From: Singulisphaera sp. GP187
Lineage (GTDB): Bacteria > Planctomycetota > Phycisphaerae > Phycisphaerales > SM1A02
Direction of reading: 5' to 3'
DNA: 64,000 nucleotides
NCBI GenBank assembly: GCA_945871915.1
Contig: CAMBXO010000001.1
Location: forward strand, 124,001 to 188,000
Position numbers and translations under genes: made by a program. Within the stretch, counting starts at the first letter, position 1. Each line of letters begins with the position of its first letter. Positions 8,474-16,127 of this stretch are shown here, piece by piece. Below the pieces are notes generated by a model. That model made no database searches, had not been told where the DNA came from, and saw only the letters and a program-made list of their open reading frames with translations.

Positions 8474-11233
8474 TCAGTTCGTTGATTGGCTTGTGGCAAC
8501 GGCGATTCGAAGGATGCTCGCCGCCGCCGCAATTTGTACGGCCGGTTCTCGATCCCGAACCAGTCGAGCCAAGGCCCCGTCGGCTTGCGGAAGCGTAAAA
8601 AATCCAAGCAACTTGGCAGCAATTGCACGGACTTCGGGCCGAGGATCGGTGGCTCCAATCACGCCGAGTTCAACCAAAGAAACGGGCCCCGGTCGCATGA
8701 TGTCCATAATCGCCACCGCCGCGACAAGCCGAATTTCCATAGGCCGGGTATCCAGCCCATTGGCATCAATCAGCCGTTGAAGCATGGGCAATGAAGTCTG
8801 ATCTCGAAGGCTTCCAACAATCTGACAGGCCAAACCAATGCACTCCCCTTGGTCACTTCTGGAAAAGAGCGCCGCGTGAATCGGTTCCAACTGTGCAAGG
8901 TCACCCAATTTCACCATGGCCTCACCAATCTGGAGATCCACCACGCGAATTTGTGCCGACATGGCGCGAGGCATGGGCGTGAGCAGCACATCATTCAACA
9001 TAGGAAGAGCCGTGCGGTTTCCAATGTCGCCGATCACCATCGCGGCATTGCCACGCACTTCGGGGCTTGCAGAAAAAATCATGCGTGCCAGCGGAGAGAG
9101 ATCCACCGTTCGGCCGCTTCGATGCAGCGCCAATAAAGCACCCGCACGAACGCTTTCATTTGGATCCAAGAGCAGCGGTTCAAAGAGTGGCGCCAATCCC
9201 GGCAACTTGGCTCGACTTCCGACCACAGTCGCCACAAAGCGAACGCCCGGATTGGCATCCCCAAGGCCTCGCCGAACGGCCGGTTCCAGAATCACCGGAT
9301 CAGGCTCCATCGCTTCAATCGCAATCGCTCGCATCATGGGATCGGTGGCCCGTGATGCTTCATCCAACAATTGCGTGGCGTTTCGGCGAGGATCTCCCGC
9401 AGCACTCACCACAAACTGTGGTCGAGGTTTCAATCCGGAATTCAGTTTCGAAGGTGCGTCGGGATGAATGCTTTGTTCCCGACTACTCCACGATGGCAAC
9501 TTGTCCTGTGTGGGACTCTCGCACGCTGGCAGTCCCAGCAACACGAATGCAGCCAGAACCGTGGGCGTCAATCGCCTCGGAGGGTGCATGCGAATCATCA
9601 TGAAAATGCTTGCAAAAAACATGACCCACGATACTACATCGCCCACATGTGCATAGATGGATGGATAGGCCACCACCGGAATTTCCATTCTTCGAAGTCC
9701 ACTGGTTTGGCCAGCAATCGGCTCCACCAATCGACGCCCACTTGCATGAAAGGCCGACGTGATACCTGTGTTGGCCACTCGAACCAAAGGAGTTCGCAGT
9801 TCGATGGACCTCCATCTGGCAGCCTGTTCGTGGTGCACGCGGGCGGGGTCGAATGTGCCGAACCACCCATCGTTTGAAAGATTCACAAGCACGTGTGCGC
9901 CGTGATCACTTTGTGCAATTGCACGCGTTGCACGAGCGACTGTGTCTTCAAAGCAAATCGGAACGCCAATTCGAATCTCTCCATCTGGAGTCTGCACTCG
10001 CATCAGGCGTGGGGAATCACCAACATCCAGATCAAATCTCATTCCCCGTGCTCCCAGATCCAGCATGCTCTGCTCCAGCCACGGCCAATGGGAGATGTAC
10101 GGCATCGTCTCTCCAAATGGCGTCAGCAAAATCTTGTCAATGCGGTCAAAGTCTCCGGGGCCCCGCACCAGATAGCCGCTGTTGAACTGCTTGGTCCATC
10201 GATAGCGGTCGCCATCAATGTTCAGCCCGATATACGCACCACTGCCAAGCAGAATCGGCGTGCCTCGCGCGGCCAACGATTCGATCGGCTCCACATAGCG
10301 ATCTGCCGGCCACAACCCCCGCTGCTTTTGCAAGAGGATCGCATCTCGCTCGAATCCAAATCCTGGGACCACCGTTTCCGGCCACACCACAAGGTCAATT
10401 CGCTCGCCCTGCGAGACCGCTTCGGCCAAGCCTCGCTGCGTTTCACTCAAAAGAGTTTGCACCTGTGCGTCGCGAGCTGCGAGCGTTGGCGAATCTTTAT
10501 TGCTTTGCGCCACATTTGTTTGCACCGCAAGAATGGAAAGTGTCGCGTCAGGCTCTTGAGAAACCTGAGGCAAGCGAACAATTCCATAGGCCACACTCGC
10601 CACACAGAGGGAGCCAGCAACCCACGCTCCCATGCTTCGTCGCTTGCGTGCAATTTCATCGCGACTCGCAAGCCACGCATCTGCAAGTGCCCCGGCAATC
10701 GCTGCAGGAAGCACACCCATGCCCGCGGCACCGATCACATCAGCCCCCTGTGCCAGCACCAACCATTCAATGAGTGGCTGCGCCGGCATGAACCACGGGT
10801 AGCCATCCATAAACACGCAACCTCGGAGCCATTCACAACCGGTCAGCAATACCGCGGCTCGAATTGCCAGAGGCCATCGCATCAGGTGCGTCATGGACTC
10901 ACTGCGAGCGATGGCCCATGCGTACAGACCGTCATACACCGCCATCACCAAGGCCAGAGCAGGCCATCCCGCTTCGCTGACCGGACCGATCCACTGCTCA
11001 AGCCATAGCCAACGTGCAAACGAAAAGGCCACAGCCACCAGCACCAACCGCATGACCGCCTGTCGATCGCCAACCAGCCGAGCCTTGGCCGCCTCGCCCG
11101 CCGCAACCGTAAGCGGTGCCCACGCAACCAGTGCGAGCCACCACCAACCAAACGGGTCCAACGATCCCACATGCAACACGTTGCCCAGTGCTGCCAAAGC
11201 AGCGGGTCGGCACCAGAGGGCCCATCGATTCAT
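8474..11233 (-). CDS. lnt: Apolipoprotein N-acyltransferase fused to a HEAT-repeat lipoprotein-like domain
   Basis: Residues 1 to about 545 are Lnt: several membrane segments, then a nitrilase-like domain with the catalytic Glu286 (VVWPETVVPG), Lys367 (DKILLTPFGE) and Cys427 (GVPICFEDT), then a last membrane segment (VVSWVMFFASIFMM). Lnt adds the third acyl chain to lipoproteins. Without a stop, the frame continues into RMHPPRR, a hydrophobic stretch and LLGLPAC. This looks like a lipoprotein signal peptide with its lipobox Cys at residue 571. The remaining ~350 residues are HEAT-like helical repeats (DANPGVRFVATVVGSRAK, DPNESVRAGALLALHRSG). The ATG at 11233 follows the accD stop by 4 bases; a TTG at 11251 is less likely. 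The 919-residue length is far above the usual ~500 of Lnt. Confidence 0.9.
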   Translation of the reverse strand: MNRWALWCRPAALAALGNVLHVGSLDPFGWWWLALVAWAPLTVAAGEAAKARLVGDRQAVMRLVLVAVAFSFARWLWLEQWIGPVSEAGWPALALVMAVYDGLYAWAIARSESMTHLMRWPLAIRAAVLLTGCEWLRGCVFMDGYPWFMPAQPLIEWLVLAQGADVIGAAGMGVLPAAIAGALADAWLASRDEIARKRRSMGAWVAGSLCVASVAYGIVRLPQVSQEPDATLSILAVQTNVAQSNKDSPTLAARDAQVQTLLSETQRGLAEAVSQGERIDLVVWPETVVPGFGFERDAILLQKQRGLWPADRYVEPIESLAARGTPILLGSGAYIGLNIDGDRYRWTKQFNSGYLVRGPGDFDRIDKILLTPFGETMPYISHWPWLEQSMLDLGARGMRFDLDVGDSPRLMRVQTPDGEIRIGVPICFEDTVARATRAIAQSDHGAHVLVNLSNDGWFGTFDPARVHHEQAARWRSIELRTPLVRVANTGITSAFHASGRRLVEPIAGQTSGLRRMEIPVVAYPSIYAHVGDVVSWVMFFASIFMMIRMHPPRRLTPTVLAAFVLLGLPACESPTQDKLPSWSSREQSIHPDAPSKLNSGLKPRPQFVVSAAGDPRRNATQLLDEASRATDPMMRAIAIEAMEPDPVILEPAVRRGLGDANPGVRFVATVVGSRAKLPGLAPLFEPLLLDPNESVRAGALLALHRSGRTVDLSPLARMIFSASPEVRGNAAMVIGDIGNRTALPMLNDVLLTPMPRAMSAQIRVVDLQIGEAMVKLGDLAQLEPIHAALFSRSDQGECIGLACQIVGSLRDQTSLPMLQRLIDANGLDTRPMEIRLVAAVAIMDIMRPGPVSLVELGVIGATDPRPEVRAIAAKLLGFFTLPQADGALARLVRDREPAVQIAAAASILRIAVATSQSTN

Positions 11234-11237
11234 GGAT

Positions 11238-12074
11238 TCACTTGCCCGCAAAGTCGATCACGCGACCGATCTCGCTGCGAAGTTGTGAGCGATGCACGAT
11301 GCGATCAACAAATCCGCACTCCAGCAGAAATTCTGCCGTCTGAAATCCGGGCGGAAGATCTTGGCGAATCGTTTGACGAATCACGCGCGGGCCAGCAAAA
11401 CCAATCAACGCACGCGGCTCGGCAAGAATGACATCACCCAACATGGCGAAACTTGCGGTGACACCTCCAGTGGTTGGATCGGCCAGGACACTGATAAAGA
11501 GTCCGCCTGCATCGTCAAGCCGGCCGAGGGCGGCGGCTGTCTTGGCCATCTGCATGAGTGAGAAGCCGCTCTCCATCATGCGGGCTCCTCCTGAACAACT
11601 CACGATCACCAGCGGCAAGTCATGATCGGTTGCATGTTCAATCAGAAGCGTGAGTTTTTCACCGATCACACTGCCCATCGAACCGGCCAGAAAGGTGAAG
11701 TCCATGCAACCCAACGCCACACGCCGTCCCTTGATAAATGCAGTGCCGGTTTGCACGCCGTCATTCTCGCCGGTGATGCGCTGCGCGTCCGCGATGCGAT
11801 CCGCGTAAGACTTCAAGTCACGAAACTTCAGCGGGTCACGAGGCGCCATCTTGGCATTCATGGGTTCAAAGGAACCGGGATCCACCAGTTGCTCCACGCG
11901 CTGCCGGCCCGAAATGCGATGGTGATAATCGCATTGTGGACAGACCCACACATTGGCTTCTAAAGCCTTTCGAAACAGCGTGGCGCTGCAGGATTCACAG
12001 GGAATCCATAACCCATCTGGAACGGACTTTTTGGCCACCGCCGCGCCAGCAGATTCCCACGTGGGTTCAGACAT
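11238..12074 (-). CDS. accD: Acetyl-CoA carboxylase carboxyltransferase subunit beta
   Basis: AccD pairs with AccA to transfer the carboxyl group from biotin to acetyl-CoA, the first committed step of fatty-acid synthesis. The N-terminal zinc ribbon is visible (IPCESCSATLF, then CPQCDYHHR), followed by the crotonase-like carboxyltransferase core (VSCSGGARMMESGFSLMQM, ADPTTGGVTASFAMLGDV, IGFAGPRVI). I place the start at the ATG at 12074, giving 278 residues, because the longer open frame to 12251 is only antisense-like sequence inside rpe. The gene overlaps the end of rpe by 8 bases. No accA is in the window. Confidence 0.95.
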   Translation of the reverse strand: MSEPTWESAGAAVAKKSVPDGLWIPCESCSATLFRKALEANVWVCPQCDYHHRISGRQRVEQLVDPGSFEPMNAKMAPRDPLKFRDLKSYADRIADAQRITGENDGVQTGTAFIKGRRVALGCMDFTFLAGSMGSVIGEKLTLLIEHATDHDLPLVIVSCSGGARMMESGFSLMQMAKTAAALGRLDDAGGLFISVLADPTTGGVTASFAMLGDVILAEPRALIGFAGPRVIRQTIRQDLPPGFQTAEFLLECGFVDRIVHRSQLRSEIGRVIDFAGK

Positions 12075-12777
12075 GCGCTGCATCGTATCCGACCGATGCC
12101 GCCCGATGAAGCGCTGCGGCGTTGGCTTGGATGCCACCACCACCAAAGAGCGCCGAGGCACTGACCAAGACATCGGCACCCGCTCGCACGCAATCACTCG
12201 CGGTGGTGGCCGTGATGCCGCCATCCATTTCAAGGCGAGCCTCGCTGCCAAGGCGCTGCCGCAACCATCGGGTCTTCTCTAACGACCTCGGAAGAAATGC
12301 TTGGCCACTAAAGCCAGGATGCACGCTCATCACCAAGTGCACATCGAAGGCGCGAAGGAATGGTTCATGCCGATGCACCGGTGTTTCAGGATTGCTAGCC
12401 AGTCCAACGCCCATGCCGAGTGCCCTCGCTTTGGTGGCAAGGTGCATAGGGTCTTTGGCCACTTCCACATGAAAGGTGATCGAACTCGCACCCGCCTTGG
12501 CAAATGGTTCAAGAAAGCATCCGGGGTCGGTCACCATGAGATGCACATCCAGAAACGCATGAGGACACGCTTTCCGAACAGCCGCACAGACGGCGGGACC
12601 CATGGACAAATTGGGCACAAAGTGCCCGTCCATCACATCCACATGAATCAGATCGGCTCCATGCGTCATGGCTTCGATGCACTGCTCACCAAGTCGGCCA
12701 AGATCGGCTGACAAAATGCTTGCGGCCAGCAGCGGGTGAGCTGGCGAGCGGCGAAACAGCGAGGGATCAGCCGCCAT
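12067..12777 (-). CDS. rpe: Ribulose-phosphate 3-epimerase
   Basis: This is a TIM-barrel enzyme that interconverts ribulose 5-phosphate and xylulose 5-phosphate in the pentose phosphate pathway. Family motifs are clear: LAASILSADLGRLG, the metal and catalytic segment HVDVMDGHFVPN, DVHLMV, MSVHPGFSGQAF and LEMDGGI. I chose the ATG at 12777, giving 236 residues. It overlaps the upstream thioredoxin gene by 11 bases, whereas the longer frame to 12858 would overlap by 92. It sits in the same run as pgk, so two carbon-metabolism enzymes are grouped. Confidence 0.94.
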   Translation of the reverse strand: MAADPSLFRRSPAHPLLAASILSADLGRLGEQCIEAMTHGADLIHVDVMDGHFVPNLSMGPAVCAAVRKACPHAFLDVHLMVTDPGCFLEPFAKAGASSITFHVEVAKDPMHLATKARALGMGVGLASNPETPVHRHEPFLRAFDVHLVMSVHPGFSGQAFLPRSLEKTRWLRQRLGSEARLEMDGGITATTASDCVRAGADVLVSASALFGGGGIQANAAALHRAASVGYDAAHV

Positions 12778-13822
12778 TGGGCTTCCCAGCAGCGGCCGTG
12801 CCCCGCTTTCCGCTGGCGCGATATTCATCGAGCGTCCGTTTGATGGAGGCTTTGTCAATCGGATCGGCGGTCATCCATGCATCGGTCTGCAACTCAACCG
12901 CTTTCGTCTGATCGCCCTGTGCAAAGGCAACCACAGCTTGCGTTTCCATAGCGCGAGAACCCCCCTTCGTTCCCATCACTTCGGCAATCGCCGCCGCAAC
13001 CGCGACATCGCGGGGAACCACTTCGGGGTCTTTCACAATCATGTTCACCAATTCCTGCAAGGCAACCGGATCACTGCCGTACCGCTTACGAGCGTTGTCG
13101 ACCAACCACTCCCCTGCGGCCTTTGGATTTTTTTCCTTGAGAAGGGTCACCTTAAAGCGTTCAATCGTGATGTCCAGCAACAAACGCGGATCCGTCTCAA
13201 TGGCCTCGTCATAGTGCTTGTAACCCTCGGTCCAGTTTCGAACGTCCACGCACTTGCGAGCGGCGTCGATCATGGGTTCTGTTTTCTTGCGCATCACCGG
13301 GTCGTAGCGACCGGTCAACGCCTTGCGAAGCGTGGGCTCAAATTTTTCATCCAAAGGATTCCCGATCCACAACACGCGTCCACCGCGACCCACCAGAAAG
13401 GCGCAAGGAATTCCCTCTTGATTCGCGGCCTTGAGCCAATTGTTGGCCATTTCGCCGTCCTTGTCGGACGCGATGGGATACGACATGGCGACACCTTTTT
13501 TCTTGACAAACTCGGAAACGATTTTGTCTTCCTCTTCACTGACCGCAATGATCTGCAGGCCGCGATCCTTTAATTCACCATAGAGTTTGTTCAAGTGTGG
13601 AATCGACTTCATGCAGGGAACGCACCACGTTGCCCAGAACTCCACCAACACACATCCGGTTTCGGTCTTGAGGTCCGGCAGGTCACCTTGGATTAGCTTG
13701 AGCGGATTGACAGCCGGCGCATCCTTACCCGGCTTGAGAACCTTGTCCTCTTCCTCACCTGCCCACGCGCCGTGAGCAACCAGCAGACTCAACGCAACCA
13801 ACCAAATGCACCGATGGGTCAT
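12767..13822 (-). CDS. Secreted TlpA-type thioredoxin-fold protein with a C-terminal helical domain
   Basis: A cleavable signal peptide is evident (MTHRCIWLVALSLLVAHGAWAG). Residues ~35-165 form a thioredoxin fold with active site FWATWCVPCMKSIP, typical of TlpA/ResA extracytoplasmic thiol oxidoreductases. A cis-Pro segment follows (GIPCAFLVG). Residues ~170-350 are a helical, TPR-like domain not usual in minimal TlpA proteins. The ATG overlaps the pgk stop by 4 bases (ATGA). A role in reducing or handling disulfides of exported proteins is likely. It may be relevant that this genome encodes Cys-rich secreted proteins elsewhere in the window, but no direct link is shown. Confidence 0.88.
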   Translation of the reverse strand: MTHRCIWLVALSLLVAHGAWAGEEEDKVLKPGKDAPAVNPLKLIQGDLPDLKTETGCVLVEFWATWCVPCMKSIPHLNKLYGELKDRGLQIIAVSEEEDKIVSEFVKKKGVAMSYPIASDKDGEMANNWLKAANQEGIPCAFLVGRGGRVLWIGNPLDEKFEPTLRKALTGRYDPVMRKKTEPMIDAARKCVDVRNWTEGYKHYDEAIETDPRLLLDITIERFKVTLLKEKNPKAAGEWLVDNARKRYGSDPVALQELVNMIVKDPEVVPRDVAVAAAIAEVMGTKGGSRAMETQAVVAFAQGDQTKAVELQTDAWMTADPIDKASIKRTLDEYRASGKRGTAAAGKPNGG

Positions 13823-15078
13823 AGTTCATTTCTCCTTGCCAACTTCTGCATAGTAGGCGTCGATTCGTCTGAGGCGACTAACGGTTCGAGGCTATCGAAT
13901 ACCTTGCCTTCGAGCATTTCAAGACTTGCACCGCCACCGGTTGAAATGTGTGTGAACACCTCAGCGACTCCTGCAACTTCAACAGCCGCAGCAGTATCCC
14001 CGCCGCCAGCGATGGTGACGCAACCGTCACGCGTGGCCTGTGCGAGAGCCTTGGCAATGGCAATCGTTCCGTGATCAAATGGCGGCACCTCAAACGCCCC
14101 CATCGGTCCATTCCACACCACCAGTCGGGCTCGTTTGATTTCCTGTGTAAATGCGGCCTCGGTTGCTGGACCAATGTCGAGCCCCATCCAATCCTCGGGC
14201 ACCTCTGAACAGGTTTGCACCGCCGTTCCTTCCACTAAGGACTCGCCGCACACATGATCGACAGGCAGAACAAGGCGAGTGGATTTGGACTGTGCAAGGT
14301 CCACGATGGACTGCGCCTCCTTCACCAGATCTCGCTGAACCAGACTGCGACCCACGGACTGTCCAGCGGCCAGTAGAAAGGTGTAGGCCATCGCTCCGCC
14401 AACAAGAATCGCATCGACGCGACCGATCAGGTGTCGCAATGCCGGCAACTTGTCGCTGACCTTTGCGCCTCCAAGCACCGCCACAAATGGCCGCGGAGGA
14501 TTGCCGATCGTTTCCCCAAGAAATTGCAATTCTTTCGCCAGCAACAAACCCGCAACACATGGCCGAGGTTTCATGGCGTTGGGCAAGGCCAGCATGCTGG
14601 CGTCATTGCGATGGCTTGCGCCAAAGGCATCGTTGCAGTAGGCGTCGGCGTAGGCCGCCAACTTTGCGGCGTACGCGGCGTCCCCCTTCTTCTCGCCATT
14701 CTCAAAGCGAAGGTTTTCAAGAAGCAACACTTCTCCAGGTCTTAGAACGGCCGCCGCAGCAGCCGCGTCCACATCGGTTGCGAGCGATCCCACCAACCGA
14801 ACACTGATGGCGTCGGAGCCAAGCAATTCCCGCAGTCTTTGCGCAACGGGTGCAAGCGAATAGGTGGTTTCATGTCCATTCCCGGCAGGTCGACCAAGAT
14901 GACTCGCGGCCACCACACTTCCACCTCGGGACAGCACGCTTCGAATGGTGGGAAGCGTTGAATGAATCCGGCGGTCATCGGTGATGCGTCCGTTGGCATC
15001 TTGCGGCACATTGAAATCCGCCCGCACAAAGACTCGGCGACCCTTTACATCAATTTGATCAATCGTTTGTTTGGCCAC
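13819..15078 (-). CDS. pgk: Phosphoglycerate kinase
   Basis: This glycolytic enzyme moves phosphate between 1,3-bisphosphoglycerate and ADP. Signatures include VFVRADFNVPQD, SHLGRPAG, AVLGGAKVSDKLPAL, VVWNGPMGAFE and the C-terminal IAGGGDTAAAVE. The 419 residues are slightly above the usual ~390-400. The GTG start has AGGAG 6 bases upstream. It heads the long minus-strand run and is divergent from miaA, with only 42 bases between the two starts. Confidence 0.97.
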   Translation of the reverse strand: MAKQTIDQIDVKGRRVFVRADFNVPQDANGRITDDRRIHSTLPTIRSVLSRGGSVVAASHLGRPAGNGHETTYSLAPVAQRLRELLGSDAISVRLVGSLATDVDAAAAAAVLRPGEVLLLENLRFENGEKKGDAAYAAKLAAYADAYCNDAFGASHRNDASMLALPNAMKPRPCVAGLLLAKELQFLGETIGNPPRPFVAVLGGAKVSDKLPALRHLIGRVDAILVGGAMAYTFLLAAGQSVGRSLVQRDLVKEAQSIVDLAQSKSTRLVLPVDHVCGESLVEGTAVQTCSEVPEDWMGLDIGPATEAAFTQEIKRARLVVWNGPMGAFEVPPFDHGTIAIAKALAQATRDGCVTIAGGGDTAAAVEVAGVAEVFTHISTGGGASLEMLEGKVFDSLEPLVASDESTPTMQKLARRNEL

Positions 15079-15120
15079 AAGCTTCTCCTCAGAATCACGC
15101 CGTGATCATAACTTGCACGC

Positions 15121-16053
15121 ATGCCAACGCCTCTCTGCCTTCTGATCGCTGGGCCCACCGCTGGCGGCAAGAGTGAACTGGCGATGCAGTTGGCTCGCAC
15201 GCTGCCAGGTGGCGGAGAAATTATTTGTGCCGACAGCATGCAAGTGTGGCGAGGCATGGACATCGGAACGGCCAAGCCAACGGCGGATCAACAAACTGAA
15301 ATTCCACATCACGCACTCGACCTGGCGGACCCTCATCGCGACACCTTCACGGCAGCAACGTGGCACGGCATGGCCAATGACTGCATCGAGCACATCCAAA
15401 GCCGGGGTCGTTGGCCCATTGTTGTTGGTGGAACCAATTTGTATTTGCGACTGTTGATGGAAGGCATGGTTGCGCATACCAGTCTGGATCCTTTGTTGCG
15501 GCAGGAATTGAATGCACGGGAAACGGGCTCCCTTCGAATGGAATTAGAAAAGGTGGATCCCGCAACCGCTGCCAGCCTTCACCCCAATGATCGCCGCCGC
15601 ACGATTCGAGCCCTTGAAATCCGCCTCATCACCGGCACTCCCGCAAGTGAAACGCGGACTCAATGGAACGCCACGGGTCCTCGCATTCCAGACACCATGA
15701 AATTGATCGGCCTCGACTGGTCGGTGCCCGCCATCAACGCCCGCATTCACAAACGGATTCATCACATGATTGATTCCGGTTGGCAAGACGAAGTTCACCG
15801 ACTTCTGAATCAAGGCCCCTTGCTCGAGCAACCTATGGAAGCACTCGGATATCGCGAGCTTGTCATGGCTGCCGAAGGTCGCCATTCACTGGCCCAAGCC
15901 ATCGAACTCATCAAGGTTCGAACGCGTCGATTGGCCAAGCAACAGCGATCGTGGCTCAAAAAATTCCGGGTTTCGAAAAATTCTTTTTGGATTTCTGCGG
16001 ACCAGTCCCCCGAAGGGAGTTGGGCAGCGAACGCCCTTGGGATGGTTTCCTAG
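15121..16053 (+). CDS. miaA: tRNA dimethylallyltransferase
   Basis: MiaA transfers a dimethylallyl group to A37 of tRNAs reading UNN codons. The P-loop IAGPTAGGKSELA is followed by the catalytic DSMQVWRGMDIGTAKP and then IVVGGTNLYLRLL. The 310 residues match the family. It uses DMAPP, which the nearby MEP-pathway genes (ispG, dxs) help supply. The first 42 bases upstream are shared with the divergent pgk gene, so promoters are packed tightly. Confidence 0.95.
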   Translation: MPTPLCLLIAGPTAGGKSELAMQLARTLPGGGEIICADSMQVWRGMDIGTAKPTADQQTEIPHHALDLADPHRDTFTAATWHGMANDCIEHIQSRGRWPIVVGGTNLYLRLLMEGMVAHTSLDPLLRQELNARETGSLRMELEKVDPATAASLHPNDRRRTIRALEIRLITGTPASETRTQWNATGPRIPDTMKLIGLDWSVPAINARIHKRIHHMIDSGWQDEVHRLLNQGPLLEQPMEALGYRELVMAAEGRHSLAQAIELIKVRTRRLAKQQRSWLKKFRVSKNSFWISADQSPEGSWAANALGMVS

Positions 16054-16127
16054 GGGTTCTCGGACTTGCAATTCACTAACTTCGGCTTGACTTACCGATG
16101 GTGGCGGCGCAAGGTGTTCAACTCAAT

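Noticed and set aside
9560-9600. Frameshift or missed stop separating lnt from a HEAT lipoprotein gene
   Set aside because: The frame is continuous through the junction with sensible coding on both sides and no stop, so I describe a fusion. A sequencing error deleting a stop cannot be excluded from one sequence.
9893-11008. 371-codon open frame on the plus strand
   Set aside because: It is antisense to the Lnt half of the fusion gene, whose catalytic residues are all intact.
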